Shown here piece after piece: positions 33,144 to 41,894 of a stretch of DNA of 64,000 bases. The notes beneath the pieces are model-generated. The model was given only the letters and a program-made list of their open reading frames with translations. It ran no database searches and was not told where the DNA came from. Source of the stretch: Lysobacter enzymogenes (lineage in GTDB: Bacteria > Pseudomonadota > Gammaproteobacteria > Xanthomonadales > Xanthomonadaceae); NCBI RefSeq assembly GCF_023617245.1, contig NZ_CP067396.1, positions 930,001-994,000 of the forward strand, given 5' to 3'. Position numbers and translations under genes: made by a program. How positions within the stretch are numbered: the first letter of the stretch is position 1; every line of letters begins with the position of its first letter.

Positions 33144-34298
33144 TCAGGTCGGTTCGTAGCGCTCTTCGATTACGGCGAACAGCTGAGCAGCCTCTTCTTT
33201 GGCGTGCCTGTCTTCCTCGACTGCGAGTGGCGTCAATTCGATTCCGGCGACGCCCCCGGCATACGCTGGCCCGCCGACATCGTCGTCATATGGAGAGCGG
33301 TCCTCGTTGATCGCTTGATACCGGTCCTGGCTCAGGTCCCGACCCAGCATGCGTGACAGGTACATCCAGACCCAAGCACGGAACGGCGTTTCGTCCCGAT
33401 CTTCGATGAGCTCGCGCATGGCGGATACATCACCCTCGCGTGCTAGCACGGTCAGCCACTGGTAGGCCAACTCGGGTCGATCATTCGCATCGGCCAAGTC
33501 AGCCATGTCGTACGGATAAATATCATCCGATGGCTCGAGCTCGAGCGCGCCAGGATCACCGTAGCGCGTTGCGGTGAGCAGCATCGCGCGCCTATCCCTG
33601 CCCCGTGCCGCAGCAAGGAGGTGGTACCGATGCTTGGCCACCACTCGAATAAATCTGTCTGCGCCCGCGGCGATCTCCGCGAAGCTCACTGGCTCGGTCG
33701 ACCACTCACCACACCGGCGAAGTTCGCGACCGAAGCGGCGGTCGTCCTCATCTGACAGCTCCCCATGCGGCTCGAGCATGTACGCGATCGCTAGGTGCGC
33801 CGCGGCGATGCCGCGCGCCGCGGCTGCCTCCAACCCTTCGAGCAGCAATGGGAGCCCGCGGAGCAGCGTGTCAAACTCATGCTGCATGCGGCTGATTAGG
33901 GCGGTCGACAGCCACTCGGCAACGACATCCGACTCCGTCTCGTCCGCCTCCACCCACTCGTCTTCATCGCTAGTGAGCGCGGCAATCAGCTCCTCAAAGC
34001 GCACCGGCGCGTAGCCGGATGCGCCAAGGAAGCAGACCAGGCCTTGGGCTGCGCGCACCGCCTCCTCGTCTGACAGCCCAAAGTCCAGACACCGTTGGAT
34101 GACGCGGCCCTCATCCGGCGCGAATCCGGTGTCGCGCCAAGCCACGTCGCACCACGCGGCCTGGTGATGGAACGCCGCATGGGTAGCAAATCCGGCGGCG
34201 GCCGCCAGCAGCTCATGGACCTGGCTGCGGGTAAGCGACGCAGTGCCCTGCGCCCGAAGGTATGCATGGACATGAAACGCATATTGCTTGATGGTCAT
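33144..34298 (-). CDS. Acidic helical-repeat protein of unknown function (Sel1-like)
   Basis: 384 residues. The N-terminal ~55 residues (SLTRSQVHELLAAAAGFATH) resemble the small helical domain that precedes glyoxalase-like and other domains in many proteobacterial proteins, where 'S..QalELlA...G' is typical. The remainder is acidic and helical, with pieces like AAAHLAIAYMLEPHGE and AYQWLTVLAREGDVSAMREL that recall Sel1/TPR units. No enzyme motif. Codon use is slightly less GC-rich than in the core genes. Intact in an otherwise eroded neighbourhood, which suggests it is kept under selection. Function unknown. Confidence 0.7.
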   Translation of the reverse strand: MTIKQYAFHVHAYLRAQGTASLTRSQVHELLAAAAGFATHAAFHHQAAWCDVAWRDTGFAPDEGRVIQRCLDFGLSDEEAVRAAQGLVCFLGASGYAPVRFEELIAALTSDEDEWVEADETESDVVAEWLSTALISRMQHEFDTLLRGLPLLLEGLEAAAARGIAAAHLAIAYMLEPHGELSDEDDRRFGRELRRCGEWSTEPVSFAEIAAGADRFIRVVAKHRYHLLAAARGRDRRAMLLTATRYGDPGALELEPSDDIYPYDMADLADANDRPELAYQWLTVLAREGDVSAMRELIEDRDETPFRAWVWMYLSRMLGRDLSQDRYQAINEDRSPYDDDVGGPAYAGGVAGIELTPLAVEEDRHAKEEAAQLFAVIEERYEPT

Positions 34299-34889
34299 GA
34301 CTCGTCCTCAATGGCCAAGCCGATCCGGGTCAGGCGCACACGTTTAAGTCCCCGGCAGCTGGCCAGAAGAAGAGTCGATCAGGGGATACGGCCTGTTTTT
34401 GCTCGTGTGCAAGCAGGGCGGGCGCCGCGGCTAGTGTATGCCGTCCGCTACCACGATTCCAAGTGCGCGCTAAAACTGCGTGCGCTGGTGCCCTGCGCCA
34501 CCGTTCCAGCCGTGGCGGAGCGCCGGACGGGCCGACCACCGCGGACGATTCAGATCCAGACCGGGGTCTGCCGGAGTCAGCTAAAGGGTTCGGCTGAGGC
34601 CGCCCAGTCTCCCAGCGCCGACCAGCCAGTGTTCGCTTCCGACCTTAAGCGGACGTTGCAGTCCTTTGCTCCTGAAGGCGGCGGCTTGCGTTGCGGGGTT
34701 TTGCCGCGGCGATGAGGCTGAGAAGAGGCTGAACTGGTGGTCTTGCCGGCCGAAGGTCTCGCTCGGACTGGAAAGACGTTACGGCGTGGCAAGGAAGGGG
34801 CCAAAAATTCTGGCCTCTCGCCCGGTGGCTGGATGGGACAGGACTCCGGAAGATTCTTTCACGGGATTCGCCCGGCCTTAGGAGACCCA
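34299..34889. other. Gene-free stretch with dyad repeat copy 3
   Basis: Open frames exist but give Arg/Pro-rich products. At 34632-34655 the third dyad stands: arms GTTCGCTT / AAGCGGAC with CCGACCTT between. A promoter for the downstream small-gene operon should lie in the last 100 bp. Confidence 0.45.
34632..34655. repeat. Dyad repeat copy 3
   Basis: Arms GTTCGCTT / AAGCGGAC, sharing the CTTCCGACC centre with copy 1 at 32301. Confidence 0.55.
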
Positions 34890-35081
34890 ATGAAGAAGAC
34901 CCCGCCCTCGCCGCGCCCGATGATGCCTGCGGCCGCTGCCCGGATCCAGAGTACGCAAGCCCGCGCTAACGGAGGAGCCGTCAAAGCCGGCACCTTCGCG
35001 CCCCGCGCCCAGCCGCCCGTAACAAGTAGGCTCTTATGGCTACCCGATACTGCACCGACAAGGATATCGACCGCGCCGTAG
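34890..35081 (+). CDS. Small SMP-like protein, probably frameshifted at the 3' end
   Basis: 63 codons as it stands, with TTAGGAG before the ATG. The middle (AAARIQSTQARANGGAVKAG, then TFAPRAQ) is the widespread bacterial 'AARIQSA..NGG....FAaRAQsAAarN' small protein that resembles the plant seed-maturation (SMP) motif. The expected ending AARNK-stop is present in another frame (GCCGCCCGTAACAAGTAG, 35012-35029) and would end seven bases before the next ATG. A one-base change near 35011 therefore seems to have replaced the natural end by an extension overlapping the next gene. Often found beside HicA-like genes; role unknown. Confidence 0.6.
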   Translation: MKKTPPSPRPMMPAAAARIQSTQARANGGAVKAGTFAPRAQPPVTSRLLWLPDTAPTRISTAP

Positions 35082-35236
35082 CCGACCTCGTGCGCGTCGG
35101 ATGGTCATTCAAGCGCGGGCGGCGACCCGGCCGGCTCCGTGCGCCCTGCGGAGTGACCGTTATAGTGCCATGCACGCCGGGCGACCGCAGGACGTTCGCA
35201 AACTTCACAGTTCAAACTCGGAGAGTGCGCGAGTGA
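35036..35236 (+). CDS. HicA-like small protein
   Basis: 66 residues. The layout DGWSFKRG..GRL.AP.G....VP matches the small dsRBD-fold family of HicA mRNA interferase toxins: an N-terminal helix (DKDIDRAVADLVRVGWSF), a beta hairpin and a C-terminal helix. The usual GSH/GKH histidine position reads RRPGRL here, so the catalytic His may be missing. Its stop codon overlaps the GTG start of the next gene (GTGA). Whether it is a toxin, a degenerate toxin or a regulator cannot be decided. Confidence 0.55.
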   Translation: MATRYCTDKDIDRAVADLVRVGWSFKRGRRPGRLRAPCGVTVIVPCTPGDRRTFANFTVQTRRVRE

Positions 35237-36557
35237 CAAGGAATCTCGAGTACGCGGCGTATCCGACACTGGGAGAGATGCTGCGGTTCGTCATTGGGGC
35301 GCTCGACTTGCGCGCTCGCGGCGAGGCGGCTGATAAGAAAAGGCTGGACCGCGCGGCGCGCGAGGGGGACTTCGACGCGGAGACATTCGATGAACTTGTC
35401 GTCGCCTTGGTCGAAACCTCGTTCGTTGCCGAGGGTGATCCCGAGTTCGGCCACTTCGTCGCCGATTTCATTCGGTGCAAGCGACCGCACTACGCCAAGC
35501 TGTTGGGTTCGGTCTCGGCCGATGCCCTGACACGTGAACAGCTGATGCCACTTCTGTAGAAGGCTACGTACCGCGCGTCGTCGCCGACTTCCTGATCGAG
35601 GCACGCGACAAAGGTTTCATTCCCTTGCCGGAACATCTGCTGGCCGAATCTCTTTCGTTCGATGTCAATCGCCCACGGGCAAGCCCACTTCGCTTCGTGC
35701 TGGAGGAGTACCTGCGGCACAAAGGGCAGGTCGCGCCGGACGTGTTCGCGGCTGTATATCAAGGGACGGCCGTGGAAACCGACCGTCAGCGCGACAAGGT
35801 ACGCGACTGGATCAATGGTGACCATGTTCCGGACATGGGCCAGCTCCTACTCGCCGTGTCCAATCAGAAGACCGCGTCTGGGGATCTGTCGAACTCCGAT
35901 CGCCGTCGCGCACAGCGTCTCAATCGCGCATTGCGTGTGGCGAGAGCGCTCGAATACGGCTTAGCTCGCCTCGAGGATCCCCGCGCCTTCGCGGCGGCTG
36001 TACAGCGGCTTCTGCCTCAGGATGCGCCGGTTTTTGACATCGGGACTTTGGTTCATGCGGAGATCGTTCGCCAAGCCCGGGCTTGGGAAGGACTAAGCGA
36101 GCTTGGACTAAACACGTTCGAGCGTCTTGGATTCGATGGTCCCTCGGCGAGCGCAGACATCGAGTACGCCGCGGAACTTCTGCTTATGTTCGAACAGCGG
36201 GCCGCCGCAGCCAAAGCGCCTTGGGCCACCGAATGGATGGTCCGCTGGTGTCGGGCACGGCTGGCCATCTGGCAGTGGCGATGGGAGGAAGGGTTAACGC
36301 TTTACGACTTGGCATTCCGGGCGGCACTTTACCGAGCTGGCCCGGCGTCCGGACGGTTGCTTCGCGAGGCGCTTGCCGTTGCCGGTCGTATGCGTAAGAA
36401 GGCCCACATCAACCGGTACGTGGAGCAGTCAAACGCGTTGGGCTTGTGGCCGCCGGTGCTCAGGGGCGTGCTCATCACGCCGAATGATGGGGAGATCCTT
36501 TCCAACATCCTGGTTACATCGTATTTACCTTACCTGCCAGCAATGTCCGCACGCTGA
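35233..36557 (+). pseudogene. Unknown ~430-residue protein split by a frameshift
   Basis: The 5' part (GTG at 35233, 108 codons) reads LEYAAYPTLGEMLRFVIGAL ... LTREQLMPLL and stops at 35559. In the next frame, without a start codon, the sequence continues at once as VEGYVPRVVADFLIEARDKG ... to 36557. Joining the two at about 35555 gives a coherent protein; the join occurs at the stop itself, so a single-base deletion or insertion is likely. The C-terminal two thirds are helical with an Ala/Leu/Arg pattern (WMVRWCRARLAIWQWRWEEG). The phrase DKVRDWINGDHVPDMGQLLL near 35800 has the look of an HTH segment. No family recognised; gene order suggests it was the third gene of the HicA-like operon. 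Confidence 0.6.
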
Positions 36558-36560
36558 AAC

Positions 36561-36986
36561 GTGGCAAGACTCGCAGCCTGGATCTTCTCAGCGGCGTGGC
36601 AATCTGGCTCGTACGCCGAGCTCTTGCCGGACGACCAGGCGGAGTTCGACAAAGTGCTGGTGGTGCTCGAATCCTCCCCCCCCGCGCGCCGGCTCACCAC
36701 GAACCACACAAGCAAGAACTAGAACCGCCTTTTCGTGGATCTCATCAAGGTGGAGGAGAAGAACGGCAGCCTACGGCCAAGGCCCTGGCCGAGTACCTGG
36801 GCACGGCACAGGGGGAGCACCAAGTTTCCCATCGGCACGGAACTACTGCCCGCGGTGTTCGAATGGCCGCTCTGCGGTCCCATCGTCCAATACAAGGTCC
36901 GCGCCGTCCTTGCAGCGCTTGACGTCGAGGCGCAGTCCGCAAAGAGCCCAGTGCCAGTCATCCCCACCAATCCTCGGCGTGCATGA
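36561..36986 (+). pseudogene. Fragmented downstream reading frames
   Basis: A GTG-initiated frame of 53 codons (LAAWIFSAAWQSGSYAELLP ... LVVLESSPPARRL) stops at 36722 just after a run of eight C. Then a frame reads DLIKVEEKNGS, jumps to AKALAEYLGTAQGE in a second frame and back to FPIGTELLPAVFEWPLCGPI and VQYKVRAVLAALDVEAQS up to 36986. Each piece is natural-looking, but at least two shifts separate them. This is a decayed gene; identity unknown. Confidence 0.5.
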
Positions 36987-37984
36987 TGACTGCTTCCGCC
37001 GCATTCCACCCCATCCGAATTCTTCATAACTGTAAGATTTAATTGGGAATTTTTGTGGATTGAGCAAGCGCTAGCCCTTTTAGGATGCCAACTACCACGG
37101 AAAAAGCATCTTTAGGGTTCCAACTGCTAGCGAGCTGAGGTGTCCAAAGATGGAGAGACCCTTGCTTTCATAGGGCGGGCAATAGTCCCTTATGAGCAGA
37201 CCCACACCCGTGCGGTAAGCCACACGCTGCGATTCGGGCTGTATCGGGTCGCTGTGTGGGCGGCCCCGCAAGTCGCTGCCGGGCAGTCGCGCACACGGAA
37301 GCGGCCGGCGCCGCAGTTGCGCAAGCTAATGCTGCTGAAAAAGGGCTCCTAGGAGCCCTTTTTTATTGCCGCAGCGTCGGCAATGTCGCGAGCTGCGTGC
37401 CGCGCCCGGGCTTTCTTTGCCGCGTTCCTGAAGCGACCGGCCGAACGTTGTTCAGCATAGTCAGCGGGTGCGAGCCCAAGCCGCGGTCGACCGGGTCTCG
37501 ATAGCCACGCTGTCAGGCTGCCAGACGCTGGCGACCGATCGCGGCGTGGCGACTCTCTGCGAACGCGCCGACACCATCTCCGGCGGCCGTCCGCCTGTCG
37601 TCCGGTAGTGACGCTTCACCGAGACAAGCTGTCGATGCTTCCCCGTTCAAGCCTGGCGGCTGCCCAGGACGAGGTCGCTCTGAACGACTCTGAGGCCGGT
37701 CGAGTGGGGGCGGCTGCGGTATCGGCATTGCGCGATCGCGGCACCGAGTCTCACTTTCGGATACGCGAGTAGGGGCATGCTATGGCGCTTGCAGGAGTTC
37801 AGTAGTCGCGTCCAAGGATCAGGATGAATTCGTTAGCCGTCGTACCCGCCGTACTTAACCCGCTCATCTCCGCCGTGCCCGGCAGCGCCGACCGCCGCAT
37901 CCCGGGCGCGCGTTCCGATGCGTCCTCGCCACCGCGCATCGCATGCCGCGAGAACGTCGCGCCCGAAGAACGAGGCGCAACGCG
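36987..37984. other. Gene-free right end of the accessory region
   Basis: No supportable gene over ~1 kb apart from the terminator at 37338. AT-rich at 37030-37140, with two similar phrases GGATGCCAACTACC and GGGTTCCAACTGCT. From ~37,800 the GC content returns to the chromosomal level. Confidence 0.45.
37338..37364 (+). terminator. Strong Rho-independent terminator
   Basis: Perfect palindrome AAGGGCTCCT / AGGAGCCCTT followed by TTTT(A)TT. Its stem is nearly the same as that at 22,062, which lies at the other end of the accessory region. Confidence 0.8.
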
Positions 37985-38668
37985 ATGAACGCCTCGACGG
38001 GAGACCTCAGCGGCGCCCTGCAGGTGGCCCGCGTGCTCAGGCGACTGCGCGAGCAGGTGCAGCCCGGCGAGCTGGGCGCGGAAAGTGTCGAGCAATTCGT
38101 GCGCCGCTACTCGCGCGTGCGCGCGCCGACGCTCGACCTGAACCTGCGCAGCGGCTGCGATCCGGCCTGGCCGCAAGCCTTCGACGAGGAGAAGCAGCGC
38201 CTGCTCGCGGCGCTCGCCGGCGAGGACGTGGCCGGCATCGAACACATCGGCAGCACGTCGATCCCGCAGCTGGCCAGTAAGGACATCCTCGACATCGTGG
38301 TGGCGATGCGCGAGCCGGCGGCGATCGAGCGCGCGGCCGCGACGCTGGCCGGGCTGGGTTACCGGGCGCATGGCGAAAGTCCGATCGACGCCGGGTTCTC
38401 GTGGCATTGGCGGATCGGGCCCGACGGCGGCCGCTCGTTCGTGGTGCACACCTGCGTCGCCGACAATCCGCGCTTCGCCGAAGTCAGGAACTTCCGCGAT
38501 TTCCTGCGCGCCTTTCCGCACGAGCGGCAACGTTATGTGGAGCTCAAGCGCGAACTGGCGGCCGTGCCGGGCCAGACCTGGCTGGAATACAGCGCGTTGA
38601 AGAAGATCCTGGTGGTGCGCATTACCGCGCGGGCCAACGCCTGGCGCTCCGCCGGTGGTGGGGTTTGA
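37985..38668 (+). CDS. GrpB family protein (UPF0157, nucleotidyltransferase fold)
   Basis: 227 residues from the ATG at 37985. From ~65 on the GrpB hallmark is present: GIEHIGSTSIPQLASKDILD (residues ~83-102), then HWRIGPDGGRSFVVHTC and NFRDFLRAFP ... YVELKREL. GrpB proteins have a minimal nucleotidyltransferase-like fold with unclear activity. The N-terminal ~50 residues (a helical GALQVARVLRRLREQVQPGE) are extra compared with the usual 170-180 residues. It precedes an ABC permease gene by 44 bp and a second nucleotidyltransferase-fold gene after that. Confidence 0.88.
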   Translation: MNASTGDLSGALQVARVLRRLREQVQPGELGAESVEQFVRRYSRVRAPTLDLNLRSGCDPAWPQAFDEEKQRLLAALAGEDVAGIEHIGSTSIPQLASKDILDIVVAMREPAAIERAAATLAGLGYRAHGESPIDAGFSWHWRIGPDGGRSFVVHTCVADNPRFAEVRNFRDFLRAFPHERQRYVELKRELAAVPGQTWLEYSALKKILVVRITARANAWRSAGGGV

Positions 38669-38712
38669 GCTTGGATGGGGCGCCATCGCGGCGAGGCCAG
38701 GAGCGCGCGGGC

Positions 38713-39492
38713 ATGAGGGTCGGCTCCGAGCTGATCGCGCTGCATTGCATCGTGCGTCGCGAAGTCGTGCGCATTCTGCGGCTTTGGCTGCAGACGCTGG
38801 TGCCGCCGGCGGTCTCCACGGCGCTGTACTTCGCGATCTTCGGCAAGCTGATCGGCGACCGCATCGGCAGCGTCGAGGGCGGGGCGAGCTACCTGCACTT
38901 CATCACGCCCGGGCTGGTGATGATGTGCGTCATCACCAGCAGCTACGGCACCGCCTCCAGTTCGTTCTTCTTCGTCCGCTTCAACCGCGCGGTGGAGGAG
39001 ATGCTGGCGTCGCCGATGCGGAACCGGACCATCCTGCTGGGCTACGTCGTCGGCGCCCTGGTGCGCAGCCTGCTGGTGGGCGCGATCGTCGTCGCCATCG
39101 CGCTGGCGTTGGCGCCGTCGCTGCCGCTGGCGCATCCGTGGATCGCCGGCCTGTCGGTCCTGCTGGCCGCGACGATCTTCTCGCTGTTGGGGTTCATCAA
39201 CGCGCTGTACGCGAAGACGCTCGACGACATCGGCCACGTTACCCACTTCGTGCTCACGCCGCTGGCCTACCTGGGCGGCGTGTTCTATCCCATTAGCCTG
39301 CTGAAGACGCCCTGGCAGGAGATCGCGCAAGTCAATCCGCTGGCGCACATGATCGGCGCGTTCCGTTACGGCGTGCTCGGCACCGGCGCGCCGGGCGTCG
39401 GCGTGTCGATCGCGGTGATGCTGGTCCTGACCCTGGGCCTGTCCGCGCTCGCATTGTTCCTGCTCGGCCGCGGCGTGGGGACGCGCACTTGA
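38713..39492 (+). CDS. ABC-2 type permease, YadH-like, without an adjacent ATPase
   Basis: 259 residues from the ATG at 38713. Six hydrophobic segments; the match to E. coli YadH is visible throughout: LWLQTLVPPAVSTALYFAIF, SYLHFITPGLVMMCVITSSY, VEEMLASPMRNRTILLGYVV, AKTLDDIGHVTHFVLTPLAY and NPLAHMIGAFRYGVLG. YadH normally works with the ATPase YadG, encoded next to it; no ATPase gene is present here. It may use an ATPase from elsewhere. Its stop overlaps the TTG start of the following gene (TTGA), indicating co-translation. Confidence 0.88.
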   Translation: MRVGSELIALHCIVRREVVRILRLWLQTLVPPAVSTALYFAIFGKLIGDRIGSVEGGASYLHFITPGLVMMCVITSSYGTASSSFFFVRFNRAVEEMLASPMRNRTILLGYVVGALVRSLLVGAIVVAIALALAPSLPLAHPWIAGLSVLLAATIFSLLGFINALYAKTLDDIGHVTHFVLTPLAYLGGVFYPISLLKTPWQEIAQVNPLAHMIGAFRYGVLGTGAPGVGVSIAVMLVLTLGLSALALFLLGRGVGTRT

Positions 39493-41573
39493 CCTTCGCG
39501 ATCGATCCCGGCCTGGTCGCCGCCGCCTACGAGCGGCCGGTGTATCGCGACGACCGCCACGACGTGCGCGTGCGCGACGTGATCGCTCTGCTGCAGGCCG
39601 CCGGCATGCGCGTGTTCGTCGTCGGCGGCGCTCCGCGCGACTGGCTGCTCGGCCTGCCCGGGATCGACATCGACCTGTGCGTGGACGCGTCCGTCGACGA
39701 GGCGCTGCGGCGGCTGCGCCACGCCTATCCCGACATCGACGGCGTGCGCATGCACAACCAGCGCTTCGGCGTGCTGCGCTGGGGCGATGAGGCCAGCGGC
39801 GGCGTGGAGATCAATATCCTGCGCAGCTGCGAGGACATCCGCAACGGCGACATGTGGAGCACTGCCTTCGCCCCGCACGGCGATCTGATCGAGGACGCGC
39901 GGATGCGCGACTTCTCGGTCAACGCGTTCTACTACGACTGCCGGGACCAGGCGCTGCTCGATCCATTGGGCTGCGGCGGCGACGACGTGCGCGCCAGGGC
40001 GCTGCGGCTGATCGCCGACCGGCGCGTGCTCGACTCCGGCTATCGCATCACCTTCCGCATCCTGCAGTTCCTCGGCCGCGGCTACGCGGCCACCGACAAT
40101 GTGCGCGCGTATCTGGACGAGCGCGCAGACCGCGACATCCAGGGCATGGGCGCGCGCATCCACACCTGGGTGTCCAATCACTTTCCTTCCGACGACGCGC
40201 GGCGCGCCGAGTTCCGGCGATCGCTCTACGCTCACGCGCGACAGCCGGCCTCGCACGCGGTGTTGGACAAGCACTTCCCACGGAGCATGTCCATGGACGG
40301 ATCGCCCCCGGCCGCGGCCGATGGATTCCGCCGCGCCTTCCGCGCCGGCCTGCGCGACGCCGAGGGCCATCTGCTCGGCGGCACCGAGGTGTTGCACCTG
40401 GTGCCGCATCGCGGGCGCCTGTTCGCCTCGCTGTCGTACAAGTTGAACGATTATCGGCCGGGCGATCCCGACACCGGCGCGCAGATCGCCGTGCTCGACC
40501 GCGCCGACGGCGACTGGCGACTGGCCCGCGGTTACGAGCGCGTGCATTGGCGCGCGACGCTGGAATCGGTGACTTTCAGCGAGGACGGCCAGGGGCGCAG
40601 GCTCGCCGCGCCCGTCGCGCTGCTGCTCGCCGCGCCTTCGGACAGCCGCGGACATGTCTATGTCGACAGTTACGACGACGACAGCGGCCAGTGGACGCGC
40701 GCCCACTTGGGCAGCGGCTCGGGCGCGGGCAGCACCCGCAGCTTCTTCGTCCATCGCGACACGGCGACCGGCCAGGAGCGGGTGTTCGCGGGCACCGCGC
40801 CGACCGGCATATTCAGCGGCGTCTACGATCCGGGCGTGCCGGGCCGCATCCGCTGGGACGACACGGCGGAACTGTCGGGCCGCACGCGCCGGCCGATGTC
40901 GTTCGCGCGATGCAACGGCCAGTTGTACGTCAGCATCAAGCCCGACATCTACCGGCGCATCGACGGCCCGGCGCCGCGCTGGGAAAAGGTCTATACCATC
41001 GGCCTGCCGCTGGTCGTTCCCAGCAGCGGTTTTCGCGGGCTCACCACTGTGCCCGATCCGGCCGGACGCGGCGAAGTGCTGTTGGCCGCGCTGGAAGGCG
41101 ACCTGTGCCGGGTGGTGCGCATCGATCCGAACGACGGCTACCGCGAAACCCTCGAACTGGACGTCATCGATTTCCTGGAGCGCCACTGGGGTGCGCGTCC
41201 GACCTACGCGGTGGCCGCCTACGACGACTTCACCCCCGTGCCCGATCCGCGCGGCGGCGCGCCGCGGCTGTTGTGCGGACTGGGCGCGACCTACAGCACG
41301 CAACTCGATACCCACCCGGCCGACGCCTGGGTGGGCGACGCGTGGTATCTGGTGCGCGACCCCGACGGCGCGCGTTACACCTTGGGGCGCGTCGACGATC
41401 CGGACGCGCCCGCCGTCGCCGATCTCGTCGCCGCGCGCAGCTTCGCCGCGTCGCCGTTCGCGTCGGGCCTGTGGTACGTCGGCGGTTACGACCCCAACGC
41501 CAAGCGATGCCGCCAGACCGCTTGGGTGTTTTCGGTATCGACCGAAACCCTGCTCGCTGAACGCACGCGATAA
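39489..41573 (+). CDS. CCA-adding-enzyme-like nucleotidyltransferase fused to a beta-propeller
   Basis: 694 residues from a TTG overlapping the upstream stop. Residues ~25-265 are a class II tRNA nucleotidyltransferase / poly(A) polymerase head: VFVVGGAPRDWLLGLPGIDI with Asp 60 and Asp 62 as metal ligands, then RFGVLRWGDE, the strand-helix EDARMRDFSVNAFYYD and LRLIADRRVL. Residues ~285-690 look like a beta-propeller of about six blades, each with a strand pair and short acidic loop (GRLFASLSYKLNDY, GHVYVDSYDDDSGQW, NGQLYVSIKPDIYRRI, GEVLLAALEGDLCRVV, APRLLCGLGATYST). No frameshift lies at the join near 40,287, though an ATG with ACGGAG upstream occurs there and could start a separate propeller protein. 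I know of no described protein with this pairing. Confidence 0.75.
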   Translation: MTFAIDPGLVAAAYERPVYRDDRHDVRVRDVIALLQAAGMRVFVVGGAPRDWLLGLPGIDIDLCVDASVDEALRRLRHAYPDIDGVRMHNQRFGVLRWGDEASGGVEINILRSCEDIRNGDMWSTAFAPHGDLIEDARMRDFSVNAFYYDCRDQALLDPLGCGGDDVRARALRLIADRRVLDSGYRITFRILQFLGRGYAATDNVRAYLDERADRDIQGMGARIHTWVSNHFPSDDARRAEFRRSLYAHARQPASHAVLDKHFPRSMSMDGSPPAAADGFRRAFRAGLRDAEGHLLGGTEVLHLVPHRGRLFASLSYKLNDYRPGDPDTGAQIAVLDRADGDWRLARGYERVHWRATLESVTFSEDGQGRRLAAPVALLLAAPSDSRGHVYVDSYDDDSGQWTRAHLGSGSGAGSTRSFFVHRDTATGQERVFAGTAPTGIFSGVYDPGVPGRIRWDDTAELSGRTRRPMSFARCNGQLYVSIKPDIYRRIDGPAPRWEKVYTIGLPLVVPSSGFRGLTTVPDPAGRGEVLLAALEGDLCRVVRIDPNDGYRETLELDVIDFLERHWGARPTYAVAAYDDFTPVPDPRGGAPRLLCGLGATYSTQLDTHPADAWVGDAWYLVRDPDGARYTLGRVDDPDAPAVADLVAARSFAASPFASGLWYVGGYDPNAKRCRQTAWVFSVSTETLLAERTR

Positions 41574-41894
41574 CGATTCGGGTCCCGCCGATCCGAGGTT
41601 CGCGACGGACGAATTCTCGTTCGGCGAGACCCGCGCGGCCTACCTTGTTCGCAACAACGCGTCGTCGCGGAAGTCTTCAAAGGTTTCGTGATGTCGTTCC
41701 TGATCGATGGTGATCGCGATTAGACAGGTGTATTGAATTCCCGCGTTTTCGGTGCCTATAGTCGTCACGTATCTTCAACAAATCGCAGCGCGTCCACCGG
41801 CAGGCAAGCCAAGGGACGCGACGGCGTTGCTGGATGCGCACATGCGTTGGCCGCGCTTGCGGCCGATTGGAATTGCTTCTCGACACGGACGTCC
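41574..41894. other. Intergenic region carrying the operon promoter
   Basis: No gene seen apart from a possible N-terminal extension of the next protein, whose composition is non-coding-like. Contains the promoter at 41733. Confidence 0.5.
41733..41762 (+). promoter_or_regulatory. Sigma70-like promoter of the seven-gene operon
   Basis: -35 TTGAAT (41733-41738) and -10 TATAGT (41757-41762) with an 18-base spacer, in a locally AT-rich stretch about 130 bp before the first start codon. The region between is free of strong hairpins. Confidence 0.6.

Noticed and set aside
22062..37364. Prophage or integrative element with att repeats
   Set aside because: No integrase, structural phage gene, tRNA or flanking direct repeat was visible.
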